Below, one piece after another: positions 34,199-43,517 of a stretch of DNA of 64,000 nucleotides. This DNA comes from Microvirga pudoricolor (lineage in GTDB: Bacteria > Pseudomonadota > Alphaproteobacteria > Rhizobiales > Beijerinckiaceae), in the NCBI RefSeq assembly GCF_016892705.1, contig NZ_JAFEMB010000001.1:1178001-1242000 (forward strand). Direction: 5' to 3'. The notes under the pieces were generated by a model, which saw nothing but the letters and a program-made list of their open reading frames with translations, had not been told where the DNA came from and made no database searches. The position numbers were made by a program, and so were the translations under genes. Each line of letters starts with the position of its first letter. Within the stretch, counting starts at the first letter, position 1.

Positions 34199-35343
34199 CC
34201 CATGCCGGACCTGTTGCGGCCCGCCGGCCCGAGGCCTCCGAGACGATCGTGCACGTGCCCCTGGGCGAGCGCGCCTACGACATCGTGGTCGGCCGCGGCG
34301 TGCTGCAGGAGGCAGGACCCCGCATCGCGGCGCTCGGTGCACGGACGGCCGCCATCGTGACCGACGCCCATGTGGGCCCGCTCTATGCCGAAACCCTGGA
34401 GCGGTCGCTCCAGGCCGAGGGCCTGCGCACCTCCACCCTGACGCTGCCTCCCGGCGAGGCCACGAAATCCTACGCGTCGCTCGCCGAGACCTGCGACGCC
34501 GTCATCGGCGCGAAGGTCGAGCGCGGCGATCTCGTGGTGGCGCTCGGCGGCGGCGTGATCGGCGACCTCGCGGGCTTCGCGGCCGCGGTCGTGCGGCGGG
34601 GCGTGCGTTTCGTGCAGGTGCCGACCACGCTCCTGTCGCAGGTGGATTCCTCGGTCGGAGGCAAGACCGGCATCAACTCTCCCCACGGCAAGAATCTCGT
34701 GGGCGCGTTCCATCAACCGAACCTGGTCCTGGCCGACACGGCCCTCCTGGACACCCTGCCGGCCCGCGAGATGCGCGCGGGCTACGCGGAGGTGGCCAAG
34801 TACGGCCTCATCGACGACGAGCGCTTCTTCGCGTGGTGCGAGGCGAACTGGCGCAGGATCGTCGCGGGCGGGCCGGAGCGCGACGAAGCCGTGGCGCGGA
34901 GCTGCCGCGCCAAGGCCGCCGTGGTGGTGCGCGACGAGCGTGAAGACGGCGACCGGGCCCTGCTGAACCTCGGCCACACGTTCGGGCACGCGCTCGAGCG
35001 GATCACGGCCTACGATTCCGCCCGCCTCGTGCACGGCGAGGGCGTGGCCATCGGCATGAACCTCGCCTTCCGGTTCTCCGTATCCCTCGGCCTGTGCGCC
35101 GCGGCGGACGCCGGACGCGTGGAGCGGCATCTCTCCGAGGTCGGGCTCCCGACCCGTCTGTCCGATGTCCCCGGCGGCTGCGGCACGGCCGATGACCTCC
35201 TGGAGGCCATGACGCAGGACAAGAAGGTCAAGGCGGGGGCGCTCACCTTCATCCTGGCGCGGGGCATCGGCCGGAGCTTCATCGCCCGGACCATCGAGCC
35301 CGGGACGGTGCGCGCTTTCCTGGCGGAGCAGTTGCAGGCCTGA
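34195..35343 (+). CDS. aroB: 3-dehydroquinate synthase AroB
   Basis: The 382-residue enzyme closes the DAHP ring in the shikimate pathway. Motifs include NAD-binding ALGGGVIGDLAGFAAAV, VQVPTTLLSQVDSSVGGKTGIN, PHGKNLVGAFHQP, and the metal ligands in YAEVAKYGLI, LNLGHTFGHALE and LVHGEGVAIGM. It starts within the aroK stop (ATGA) and is followed eight bases later by the CorC-like gene, making a three-gene unit. Confidence 0.94.
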   Translation: MTHAGPVAARRPEASETIVHVPLGERAYDIVVGRGVLQEAGPRIAALGARTAAIVTDAHVGPLYAETLERSLQAEGLRTSTLTLPPGEATKSYASLAETCDAVIGAKVERGDLVVALGGGVIGDLAGFAAAVVRRGVRFVQVPTTLLSQVDSSVGGKTGINSPHGKNLVGAFHQPNLVLADTALLDTLPAREMRAGYAEVAKYGLIDDERFFAWCEANWRRIVAGGPERDEAVARSCRAKAAVVVRDEREDGDRALLNLGHTFGHALERITAYDSARLVHGEGVAIGMNLAFRFSVSLGLCAAADAGRVERHLSEVGLPTRLSDVPGGCGTADDLLEAMTQDKKVKAGALTFILARGIGRSFIARTIEPGTVRAFLAEQLQA

Positions 35344-35351
35344 GCCCATCG

Positions 35352-36686
35352 ATGCCCGAAGACCACCTCTCCCTCGACCCCTGGCTGGCGGCTGCGGCCA
35401 TCGCCCTGGCGCTGCTGCTGATGGCGGCGTTCGCCGCCGCCGAGACGGCGTTCACGGCGGCCTCGCGGGCCCGCATGCTGTCGCTGGAGGAGACCGGTGA
35501 CCGCAGGGCCCGGGAGGTCAACCGCCTGCTGGGCCGGCGCGGGCGCTTCATCGGCGCCATGCTGATCGGGTTCAATCTCGTGGCGGTGGGGGCTTCAGCC
35601 TTCGCCACCAGCGTGATGGTGGGCCTCGTGGGCCGGGAGGGCGTGATCTACGCCACCCTGGGCATGGCGCTCCTCGTGATCGTGTTCGCGGTGGTGATGC
35701 CCAAGACCGCCGCGATCGCGGCGCCGGACCGCACCGCGCTGGCGCTGGCCCGTCCGGTCTCATGGGCCGTGACGCTCTTCGGCCCTCTCACGCAGCTCAT
35801 CGAGGTCATCGCCCGGGTGCTGCTGCGCCCCTTCGGGATGCGCCTCGGCGAGGCCCTGCCGGTCCTGTCCGCCTCGGAGGAGCTGCGCGGGCAGGTGGCC
35901 CTGCTGCACCGGGAGGGCGGCGTGGCCAAGGTGGAGCGCGACATGCTCGGCGGCCTCCTCGATCTGGAGGAGCTCACCGTCTCGGAGGTGATGGTCCACC
36001 GCACCAAGATGCGCACCATCAACGCGGACCTGTCGTCGGAAGAGATCGTGCGCGAGGTGCTGGTCTCGCCCTACACGCGCATGCCGCTCTGGCGCGGCAG
36101 CCAGGAGAACATCATCGGCGTTCTGCACGCCAAGGACCTGCTGCGCGCCCTGGACGCGGTGGGCGGCGACGCCGGACGGCTGACGGTGGAGACCATCGCG
36201 CTCGAGAGCTGGTACGTGCCGGACACCACCTCGCTCAGGGACCAGCTCAAGGCCTTCCTGCTCAAGAAGACGCATTTCGCCCTCGTGGTGGACGAGTACG
36301 GCGAGACGCAGGGGCTCGTGACCCTGGAGGACATCCTCGAGGAGATCGTGGGCGACATCCGGGACGAGCACGACCTGTCCGTGCAGGGCGTGCGCCCGCA
36401 GCGCAACGGATCGGTGAACGTGGACGGCTCCGTGCCGATCCGCGACCTCAACCGCGCCATGGACTGGGACCTGCCCGACGAGGAGGCGACCACCATCGCG
36501 GGCCTCGTGATCCACGAGGCGCAGGCCATACCCGATGCGGGTCAGGCCTTCACGTTCCACGGCTTTCGCTTCCAGGTGCTGCGCAAGTCCCGCAACCGCA
36601 TCACGGCCCTGAGGATCACGCCTGTCGTGCCGGCCCCGGAAACGCCGGATCCTCCGCCGCCAGGAAGTCCAGCATCGCCGCGCTGA
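35352..36686 (+). CDS. HlyC/CorC family CNNM-type transporter
   Basis: The 444-residue protein has a DUF21/CNNM membrane domain (AAAAIALALLLMAAFAAAETAFTAAS, LIGFNLVAVGASAFATSVM, VIVFAVVMPKTAAI), a CBS pair (TVSEVMVHRTKMRTIN, FALVVDEYGETQGLVTLEDILEEIVGDI) and a C-terminal CorC_HlyC domain (RIDGSVPIRDLNRAM-like VNVDGSVPIRDLNRAM). Related proteins move Mg2+ or Co2+. In many alphaproteobacteria it follows aroB. Its last 71 bases overlap the 3' end of the convergent hydrolase gene. Confidence 0.9.
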   Translation: MPEDHLSLDPWLAAAAIALALLLMAAFAAAETAFTAASRARMLSLEETGDRRAREVNRLLGRRGRFIGAMLIGFNLVAVGASAFATSVMVGLVGREGVIYATLGMALLVIVFAVVMPKTAAIAAPDRTALALARPVSWAVTLFGPLTQLIEVIARVLLRPFGMRLGEALPVLSASEELRGQVALLHREGGVAKVERDMLGGLLDLEELTVSEVMVHRTKMRTINADLSSEEIVREVLVSPYTRMPLWRGSQENIIGVLHAKDLLRALDAVGGDAGRLTVETIALESWYVPDTTSLRDQLKAFLLKKTHFALVVDEYGETQGLVTLEDILEEIVGDIRDEHDLSVQGVRPQRNGSVNVDGSVPIRDLNRAMDWDLPDEEATTIAGLVIHEAQAIPDAGQAFTFHGFRFQVLRKSRNRITALRITPVVPAPETPDPPPPGSPASPR

Positions 36687-37539
36687 CGGCGCCGGGCTCC
36701 TCCAGGTGCACCCAATGGGTGGCGGCGTCGAACCAGCGTGCGCGGCCCTGGGCGCAGACCGCCAGGCTCGCCTCGGCCAGCTCCCGTTGCAGGAACCGGT
36801 CCCGTACGCCCCACAGCACCTGGACCGGCATGGGCAGAGGATCGGTCACGGGCGGCTCGCCGAGCATCGGGAGCATCCGGTACCAGTTCAGCATCGCCGT
36901 CAGGGCGCCGGGCCGCGCCCACGCCTCGCGATAGCGGTTCAGGTCGCCCTCGGGAAAGGTGCCTGGGCGGCTCGACCCGACGAGGCTGCGCCTGAGGACC
37001 GCGTAATCTCCCGCCGTCAGAACCATCTCGGGCAACCGCGGAACCTTGAAGAAGCCCACATAGGAACTCTTGAGCATCTGGGAGGGGTGCGTGCGCACGA
37101 AGGGACCCGCCACGCCGGGATGCGGCGCATTGAGAATGACGAGGCGTTCGACCTGGTCGGGAAAGCGGGTGGCGGCCCACCATGCGACGATGCCGCCCCA
37201 ATCATGCCCGACGAGCCGGAAGGCCTGTCGTCCGCAGGCCTCCGCCAGCGCCGCCACATCCTCCGCCAGCGGATCGAGGGCGTAGGCGCTCCGCTCCGAC
37301 GGCTTGTCGCTGAGGTTGTAGCCCCGCTGGTCGGGAACGACCACGCGAAAGCCTGCCTCCGCCAACGGTCCGATCTGCTTGCGCCAGCCCCACCAGAACT
37401 CGGGAAACCCGTGCAGGAGCACCACGAGGGGGCCGCTCTCGGGCCCGGCTTCGATGCAGTGGAGCCGGAGGCCGTTGACCTCTTTCCAGGTCTCAGTAGC
37501 CGGGACCGGCAGGCCCGCGACGAGGCTGGACCCCGTCAA
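36616..37539 (-). CDS. Epoxide-hydrolase-like alpha/beta hydrolase
   Basis: The 307-residue protein has the oxyanion-hole motif [30 protein letters not shown], the nucleophile Asp in [15 protein letters not shown], the acid in WGVRDRFLQ and the His in [12 protein letters not shown]. An Asp nucleophile with HGFPE fits soluble epoxide hydrolases and haloalkane dehalogenases. The start is TTG 37537-37539, which overlaps the ndvA stop (TTGA), so it is translationally coupled to the exporter. The substrate is unknown. Confidence 0.85.
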   Translation of the reverse strand: MTGSSLVAGLPVPATETWKEVNGLRLHCIEAGPESGPLVVLLHGFPEFWWGWRKQIGPLAEAGFRVVVPDQRGYNLSDKPSERSAYALDPLAEDVAALAEACGRQAFRLVGHDWGGIVAWWAATRFPDQVERLVILNAPHPGVAGPFVRTHPSQMLKSSYVGFFKVPRLPEMVLTAGDYAVLRRSLVGSSRPGTFPEGDLNRYREAWARPGALTAMLNWYRMLPMLGEPPVTDPLPMPVQVLWGVRDRFLQRELAEASLAVCAQGRARWFDAATHWVHLEEPGAVSAAMLDFLAAEDPAFPGPARQA

Positions 37540-39359
37540 CCCTCCGCCACCACGCGCTCGACCTCGTGCACCTGCACCTTGCGACGCTTGGGCCTGGGCT
37601 GGCTCGCGCCCGCCATGAACTGCGCCTTGGCGAGTTCCGCGAAGCGCCCGCCCGTGGCGACCAGCTCGTCGAAGGTGCCCGTCTCGACCACGCGGCCCTG
37701 GTCGAACACGAGGATGCGGTCGGCATTGCGGATGGTGGCGAGGCGGTGCGCGATCACGAAGGTGGTGCGGCCCTTCATGACCTCGTCCAGCGCCTTCTGG
37801 AGCTTCTGCTCGGTCGCGGCGTCGAGCGCGCTCGTGGCCTCGTCGAGGATCAGCACCGGTGGATTCTTGAGCAGCGCGCGGGCGATCGACAGGCGCTGGC
37901 GCTCGCCGCCGGACAGGGACCGTCCGCGCTCGCCGATGATGGTGTCGAGCCCGTCCGACTGGCGCGAGATGAATTCGATGGCCTGGGCGCGCTCCAGGGC
38001 CTCGATCATCTCCGCGTCCGTGGCGTCGGGACGGCCGACCTGCAGGTTCTCGCGGATGGACCGGGCGAACAGCATCGGCTCCTGGAACACCACGCCGATG
38101 TTGCGCCGGAGCGACGCCAGGGTGAGGTCGCGGATGTCGTCCCCGTCGATGCGGATGAGGCCCGATTGCGGATCGAAGGCGCGGTGCAGGAGGCCCAGCG
38201 TGGTGGACTTGCCCGAGCCCGTGGAGCCCACGAGCGCCACGTTCTCGCCTGGGCTCACCGTGAAGGTCACGTCCTGCACGGCCGGGCGCTTGCCGTCATA
38301 GGAAAAGCTCACGTTCTCGAACGCGACCGCGCCCGTGAAGCGCTCCACGTCCTTGGCGTTCGGGCGGTCGTGCACGGCGGGCGCGGTGTCGAGCACCTCG
38401 AAGAACTCGCGCATTTTCGGGGCTTGCATGAAGAGCTGGTTGATGAAGTTCACGGCCTGCTCCAGCCGCGAGATCAGCATGGTGGCCATGCTCATGAACA
38501 TCACCACCTCGCCGATGGTGGCCAGCCCGTTGAGGTGGAGCGCCGTGCCCACGAGAAAGATCGCCGTGACCGTGATGGTGGCGGAGGCCCGCGACGCCAC
38601 GGAGGCCACCGCCCACCAGAACAGCACCGGGTTCTGAGCCTGGAGAAGATCGTGGATGATGGTGTGGAGGGAGCGCGTCTCGGCTTCCACGCGCGTGAAG
38701 GACTGGATGACGGGCACGTTGCCCAGCGCGTCCGAGGCGTGCTCGGCGAGCGACGAGTGGTAGCTCTCGACACGGCCCTGCAGTTTCTCGGTCTTGCGCA
38801 GCACGATGGCGGTCAGCACCGTGAACACGAGCACGAGGCCGACCAGAAGCATGCCGAGCCGCCAGTTGATGAACACGGTCAGCGGCAAGAGCACGATGAG
38901 GGCGATGAAGGCCGACATGTGCTCCCGGAAGAAGCCGAGCCAGAGCCAGGCCATGCCGCTCGACCCCTCCAGCATCACCTTCAGGACGCGGCCCGAATGG
39001 GTGGAGGTGTGGAAGGCGAGCGGGAGCTCGAGCACGTGCTCGAAATAGTTCGCCATCACGGCCAACCGCCGGCGATGCGACAACCGGTCGGCCTGGAGCG
39101 CCACCAGGGCGCCCGCCCCGATGGTGAAGAACCCGAACGCCACCCAGGCGACGATGAGGGGCGTGAGCGTCCCGAAGGTCACGCGCGGCGTTCCGGGCAC
39201 CTGGGCCCGGGTCAGCACGTCGATGATACGCCCGAACAGGATCGGCTCCGCGAAAGCCGAGATCGCCAGGGCGACGTTCGCGAGGGCCAACATGGCCCCC
39301 AGCCTGAGGTCGGAACCGAGCTGGCCGAGGACGCGGGCGTAAAGGCGGATCAGCCACAT
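37536..39359 (-). CDS. ndvA: NdvA-type cyclic beta-glucan ABC exporter
   Basis: The 607-residue half-transporter has six membrane spans in the first 310 residues and an ATPase domain with Walker [20 protein letters not shown]-loop [12 protein letters not shown], signature [15 protein letters not shown] and Walker [13 protein letters not shown]. The N-terminus ([17 protein letters not shown]) and the HRAFDPQSG region match the NdvA/ChvA group, which exports cyclic beta-1,2-glucan across the inner membrane. The C-terminus is a basic extension after [10 protein letters not shown]. The NdvB glucan synthase is not in the window, so substrate assignment rests on subfamily resemblance. Confidence 0.85.
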   Translation of the reverse strand: MWLIRLYARVLGQLGSDLRLGAMLALANVALAISAFAEPILFGRIIDVLTRAQVPGTPRVTFGTLTPLIVAWVAFGFFTIGAGALVALQADRLSHRRRLAVMANYFEHVLELPLAFHTSTHSGRVLKVMLEGSSGMAWLWLGFFREHMSAFIALIVLLPLTVFINWRLGMLLVGLVLVFTVLTAIVLRKTEKLQGRVESYHSSLAEHASDALGNVPVIQSFTRVEAETRSLHTIIHDLLQAQNPVLFWWAVASVASRASATITVTAIFLVGTALHLNGLATIGEVVMFMSMATMLISRLEQAVNFINQLFMQAPKMREFFEVLDTAPAVHDRPNAKDVERFTGAVAFENVSFSYDGKRPAVQDVTFTVSPGENVALVGSTGSGKSTTLGLLHRAFDPQSGLIRIDGDDIRDLTLASLRRNIGVVFQEPMLFARSIRENLQVGRPDATDAEMIEALERAQAIEFISRQSDGLDTIIGERGRSLSGGERQRLSIARALLKNPPVLILDEATSALDAATEQKLQKALDEVMKGRTTFVIAHRLATIRNADRILVFDQGRVVETGTFDELVATGGRFAELAKAQFMAGASQPRPKRRKVQVHEVERVVAEG

Positions 39360-39380
39360 GCGGCAGGCCTCCGGGAAGAA

Positions 39381-39660
39381 TCAGGCTCGGACGATGCCGC
39401 GGGCCACGTCCATGAGAGCGGCCACCGCCCGGGCATCGGGGCGATCCTGGGCGCGCAGGCTTGCAACGACGGCATCATGATCGTCCCTGCCTTTGTGCTG
39501 TCCGAGCTTCCACTGTCCTTCGAGAGCATCCACGTCAACGACGATCCCGACGATAGCGTTCAACATAGTTGCGAAACGGTGCGGGTCCACCCCATCGGCT
39601 GGGCATCGCTGCTCGGACAGTCTTCCCGCTACCTGGGCCGACCGACACTCCAGGCGAGCC
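39381..39660 (-). pseudogene. Remnant of a PaiB-like FMN-binding regulator (C-terminal end only)
   Basis: On the minus strand the stretch 39566-39384 translates to MLNAIVGIVVDVDALEGQWK followed by LGQHKGRDDHDAVVASL. This matches the C-terminal block (AIVGxxIxxxxLEGKWKLSQN) of PaiB/FMN-binding negative transcriptional regulators, which are about 200 residues long. The frame runs on upstream only into the CAP-domain gene, where the sequence no longer resembles the family, so the N-terminal three quarters are missing. It is therefore a decayed fragment in the gap between ndvA and the CAP gene. Exact upstream limit uncertain. Confidence 0.55.
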
Positions 39661-39663
39661 GGA

Positions 39664-40170
39664 TCAGCGGCCGTCCGAGGCCACCACCAGGGTCCAGTAG
39701 ACCTTGTACTTGGAATTGGGCGCATAGGCGGTCGCGATGGCCATGCGGGTGGCCTTGGGGTCGAGAAGCACCCGGTTGTGCTGCGGGCTCTCGCGCCAGC
39801 CTGAGAAGGCCTCGGCCAGGGTATGGTAGCCCGCCGACAGGTTGGCGCCGGGCGTTCTGTAGCCGGCGCCCGCGAGCCGGGCCTTGACGGCGTCGGCCGA
39901 GGCCGGCTTGTCGGCCGCCGCCATGGCGTCGGATTCCGCCTCCGCAAGGGCCTGCAGGCCGGGATCGAGGGCGAGCGGCGGCAGGTTGTTGTTACGCCGA
40001 TAGGCGCCGATCATGTCCCGGGCGGTCGCGGAATCCACCACGGCGCCGGGCTTGGCCATGGAGACGTAGAAGGCCGGAACCTGCTGGGCGACCGGGGTCG
40101 GCTTGCTGTCGCAGGCGGCCAGAGCCAGGCCCAGGGCGGTCAGGAGAAGGGTGCGGTTCATGAAGCTCAT
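39664..40170 (-). CDS. CAP/SCP-domain lipoprotein
   Basis: The 168-residue protein has a lipobox signal (LLLTALGLALAACDS, Cys at residue 20) and a CAP domain: ATARDMIGAYRRNNNLPPLAL, LQALAEAESDAMAA, AGYHTLAEAFSGWRESPQHNRVLLDP, and MAIATAYAPNSKYKVYWTLVVA. CAP-superfamily proteins are exported and mostly of unknown role in bacteria. It begins by ATGA overlap with the mechanosensitive channel gene, so the two are co-translated. Confidence 0.87.
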   Translation of the reverse strand: MSFMNRTLLLTALGLALAACDSKPTPVAQQVPAFYVSMAKPGAVVDSATARDMIGAYRRNNNLPPLALDPGLQALAEAESDAMAAADKPASADAVKARLAGAGYRTPGANLSAGYHTLAEAFSGWRESPQHNRVLLDPKATRMAIATAYAPNSKYKVYWTLVVASDGR

Positions 40171-42731
40171 GACGGCACTTTATCCTTCGGAAAGGTTAAG
40201 CCTTCGTCCTCCAGGGGCTCGGGCTCCTTCGGGTCCGGCTTTGGCGCCGGCTCCTCCTCGGCGGGCGCCGGGGCGGCGGACGGCGGCAATTCGCCGAGGC
40301 CGGATTCGCGCAGGGCTCGGAAGATCGCGAAATAGAGGTCGCTCGACACCCGTCCGGCCGAATCGATGTCGTCCACGAAGCAAATCAGGTCGAAATCGAT
40401 GGTGTTCTCGGTGACCTTCTTGAAGAACACCCGTGGCGGGGGCTCGCTCATCACCTCCCGGTGGGCGAGCGCCGCCTTGCGCATGACGTCCGATACATGG
40501 TCGGGGTCCGCCGCGCGGGGCACCGGTACGGAAACCAGCACGCGACCGATGCGGTCGTTGCGCACCCGGTTGCGCACGATCCCGGAGATCAGGTTCGAGT
40601 TCGGGACGATGAGGGTCGAGCGGTCTCCGGTCTGGATCTCGGTCGAGCGCACGTTGATGCGCCGCACATAGCCCTCCCCGTCGCCCACCACCACGAGATC
40701 GCCCACCCGGATGGGCCGCTCCCACAGGAGGATCAGGCCGGAGATGAAGTTGTTGACGATGGATTGCAGGCCGAAACCGATACCCACCGAGAGCGCGCCG
40801 GCCACCAGGGTGAGCCGCTCGAGGCTCAGGCCCAGATACGTGAACGCGATCGCGCCCGTGACGATGACGCCGAGATAGCCCGCCGCCGTGCGGATCGAGT
40901 TGCGCAGGCCCGCATCGAGGTCCGTGGAGGGCAGGAACGTGTTGTCGAGCCAGCGCTGCACCACCCGCGTGAACGCGAAGCCCACCGCGATGAACAGGCC
41001 CGCGATGAGGATGGACGAGAGCGAGATGGTGATGCCGCCCACCGTGAAGCCGAAGAAGGCGGCGCGCAGCGAGCCCGTATAGTCCAGGGACTGGATGCCC
41101 CAGGGGGCCAGGACCAGCATGACCGCCACGATGATGAGAGCCAGCCGCAGGACGCCGCTGGAGAGCACGCCGATCTGCTCCAGGGAGCGGCGCCTGAGGC
41201 CCGTATTGGCCTGGAGCGTGGTGGCGATGCGGCTCTGGCTGCGCAGGGTGTTGCCGATGAACTCGTCGGCCATCTCGATGCCCACCACGAGCACCGACAC
41301 CAGGATGGCGATCCAGATCGCCTGGTCGACCAGGAAGGATGCCAGCGCGATGTAGCCCGCCAGCACGCTGAGAATGACAACGGCCGTGACGATCCAGCCG
41401 ACGGTTCGCAGGGGTCCGCCGATGTTGATCCCCGTGGGAACGTAGGGTCCGAGGCAGTCTTCGGCCTGGCTCTCTCGGGCCGCGAAGCGTCGCAGCAACT
41501 CGGCGAAGATCAGCGCCGCCGCGAGCGCGAAGAGCGCCCGGGTCATGATGGAGATCGGCAGAACCGCCGCGATGGCGCGGTTGAAGGCTTCCAGGGCCTT
41601 GCCGACCACCACCACGGTCGCGATGGTGACCGCGAAGCTCATGATCCGGTCCGCGGTCTCGTTCGAGACGGGGATCAGGCGCCAGGATTGATGGTCCGGC
41701 GCCAGGATGGCGTCGACGAGCGCCCGCACGAAGGCCACGAAGGCGAGACCGCCCAGGATGGCGCCGATCACCAGCTCCAGACGGGGCGGCATGACCTCGG
41801 CGGAGTGGATGGCCACCCAGATGAGCCAGCTTCCCGCCGCCGCCGGAACCGCGCCGAGGATGAACACGCCGAGAGCCGCCAGCAGGCGGCTGCGGCGGGC
41901 CGGATCCGTGATGGCATTGTCGCGGCGGATCAGGCGCGGCGCGATCGAACGCCGTCCCACGTAGAGGGCGATCGCCACGCCCAGGGCCAGCCCGAGGAAC
42001 AGGAGGCGCGGGATGGTGGCGTTGCGCTGGAGATGCTCGACCGTATCCGACAGCGTGATGCTCTGGGCGCGGAGCTCGCGCGGGATCGCCTGGAGGGCAT
42101 TGAGCCAGAGAGTCGGTGACAGGAGCCCTTCGCTCTGCGCGAAGAGCGTGTTGGTGAAGGCGGCCCGCCTGCGGTCGGCGATCTGGGTGGCGATCTGGTC
42201 GGCCTGCACCAGGAGGGCGCGGCCCAGGCGCTGGGTCTCGTCGAACTCGGCGACGGCGGCCTCGCGTTCCGTGCGGTCCCGCGCCACGTCGGCGCTTTCC
42301 TCGGGCTGGCCCGCCGCGGGCTTCGGCCCGAGCTGGCTCAGGCGGGCGCGGCTGGCCTCGAGGCGGGGCGCCTGCTGGTCGATGACCGCATTGATGTTCT
42401 CGGTCAGGGGCGCGAGCTGGTCCCGTAGCGCCTGGAGTTCCGCGTCGTTGAGGGCGCGGCCCTGCAGGGCCACCTCTTTCTGGTCGAGCTCGGCCTTGTA
42501 GCCGTCGAGCTTGGCGCGGGCCGCCTTGGTGTCCGTCGAGAGAATGGGCCCTGCTCCCTCCGCGGGGGCGGCCCCGCGAGGCGCCGGGGCGGGCGCGGCC
42601 GGCGCCGAGGCCGGATTCGTCTGGGCCTGAGACTGGGCCGGGGGCTGCTGGGCCTGAACGGTTCCGCCGAGCGTCACGCTCATCGCCATCATGGCAGCCA
42701 CAATCCACTGCCGTGCTCTCATGCCTGTCAT
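40167..42731 (-). CDS. Large MscS-type mechanosensitive channel with DUF3772 periplasmic domain
   Basis: The 854-residue protein has a signal peptide (IVAAMMAMSVTLGGTVQAQ), a Pro/Ala/Gln-rich linker, a periplasmic coiled-coil/DUF3772 region (residues about 65-200), roughly eleven membrane spans and a C-terminal MscS domain: LSVGIGFGLQSIVNNFISGLILLWERPIRVGDLV, VRRINVRSTEIQTGDRSTLIVPNSNLISG. The last 35 residues are Pro/Glu-rich. Such MscK-like channels open on hypo-osmotic shock and protect the envelope. Its stop overlaps the CAP lipoprotein start. Confidence 0.9.
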   Translation of the reverse strand: MTGMRARQWIVAAMMAMSVTLGGTVQAQQPPAQSQAQTNPASAPAAPAPAPRGAAPAEGAGPILSTDTKAARAKLDGYKAELDQKEVALQGRALNDAELQALRDQLAPLTENINAVIDQQAPRLEASRARLSQLGPKPAAGQPEESADVARDRTEREAAVAEFDETQRLGRALLVQADQIATQIADRRRAAFTNTLFAQSEGLLSPTLWLNALQAIPRELRAQSITLSDTVEHLQRNATIPRLLFLGLALGVAIALYVGRRSIAPRLIRRDNAITDPARRSRLLAALGVFILGAVPAAAGSWLIWVAIHSAEVMPPRLELVIGAILGGLAFVAFVRALVDAILAPDHQSWRLIPVSNETADRIMSFAVTIATVVVVGKALEAFNRAIAAVLPISIMTRALFALAAALIFAELLRRFAARESQAEDCLGPYVPTGINIGGPLRTVGWIVTAVVILSVLAGYIALASFLVDQAIWIAILVSVLVVGIEMADEFIGNTLRSQSRIATTLQANTGLRRRSLEQIGVLSSGVLRLALIIVAVMLVLAPWGIQSLDYTGSLRAAFFGFTVGGITISLSSILIAGLFIAVGFAFTRVVQRWLDNTFLPSTDLDAGLRNSIRTAAGYLGVIVTGAIAFTYLGLSLERLTLVAGALSVGIGFGLQSIVNNFISGLILLWERPIRVGDLVVVGDGEGYVRRINVRSTEIQTGDRSTLIVPNSNLISGIVRNRVRNDRIGRVLVSVPVPRAADPDHVSDVMRKAALAHREVMSEPPPRVFFKKVTENTIDFDLICFVDDIDSAGRVSSDLYFAIFRALRESGLGELPPSAAPAPAEEEPAPKPDPKEPEPLEDEGLTFPKDKVPS

Positions 42732-42837
42732 TCAGTCAGCCCTATCGCGCCCCTCGGGAGGCCCGTCCTTCGCGAATCATTACGGCGAAAAGTCGCCTTC
42801 GAGGCGAGGAAGCGCAAGTTTGCCCAAGACGTTCGCG

Positions 42838-42878
42838 CAAAACAAAGCCGGCGCGGAGGCTTCCGCCTCGGCGCCGGC
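42838..42878 (-). terminator. Terminator of the small membrane-protein gene
   Basis: A GC-rich hairpin with arms 42847-42860 and 42865-42878 (one mismatch, loop TTCC) lies just downstream of the minus-strand stop at 42898. On that strand it is followed by TTTGTTTTGCG. Confidence 0.7.
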
Positions 42879-42897
42879 CCTTTGGAAATGTGCTCGT

Positions 42898-43182
42898 TCA
42901 GCGGGTCGGAGCCGCGCTCGGGTTCGGGCTCGCGGGCGCCGGGTAGGCTGGGTTGGCCGGCGGGGTCGCGTCGGTCGGATTGCGGCTGGAGCCCGTGGTG
43001 GACCCTGTGACGGCGGCGCGGGAGGCGTCCTGGCTCGGGTTATCCGGAGAGCTCATCCCCACCCAGACCAGATAGCCCGCCACGGCCACGAGCAGGAGCG
43101 CCATGGAGCCGATGAGAACTCCCAGGACGGGGCGGCCGGAGGGACCCTGGCGGGCCCGGTCATCAGTTACGACTTTGCGCAT
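42898..43182 (-). CDS. Hypothetical single-span membrane protein
   Basis: The 94-residue protein has a basic cytoplasmic start (MRKVVTDDRARQGPSGR), one membrane span (VLGVLIGSMALLLVAVAGYLVWVG) and a Ser/Thr/Pro/Asn-rich extracytoplasmic tail. It is not assigned to a family. ATG 43182 is favoured; the frame is open upstream to 43326 but with unlikely composition. It has its own terminator. Monocistronic. Confidence 0.68.
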   Translation of the reverse strand: MRKVVTDDRARQGPSGRPVLGVLIGSMALLLVAVAGYLVWVGMSSPDNPSQDASRAAVTGSTTGSSRNPTDATPPANPAYPAPASPNPSAAPTR

Positions 43183-43517
43183 GTGTGCCTCGTTTGACGT
43201 GAATGAGAGCAGGCCGTTGAGCCTCGGCTGTGAGAGGCCAACGCCAGAGCGTAGCGGCGGTTCCTGCGCGCCGCGCCGGGAGCGTGCAGGGCAATCGCTT
43301 TTGTGACGCTTCGGGCAGGGATCCAAACCTCCCGTGTCGCAGTTGTCGGAGGGGCGCTGCCTGAACAGTGTTTCCCGTGAGAGGCCATGAGTCGTGGAAT
43401 GGGCAAGGGAGTCGGATGTGGGGCTGGCATGCCTTCCATGCGCGACGCACCCTCCGTTTCAGCCATGTTTTCGCCGCGTTGGATGCCCTTGAGTAAGCGC
43501 CGATTCAAGGAGAGATC
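43183..43517. other. Divergent promoter region, no gene seen
   Basis: The 335-base gap separates the minus-strand small membrane protein from the plus-strand GH2 gene. It must contain both promoters. I found no convincing open frame, repeat or strong consensus promoter; AAGGAGAGATC (43507-43517) is the GH2 ribosome-binding site. Confidence 0.5.

Noticed and set aside
40180-42708. 842-codon second minus-strand frame inside the mechanosensitive channel gene
   Set aside because: Pro/Arg/Gly-rich alternate frame of the same gene; the MscS motifs lie in the other frame.
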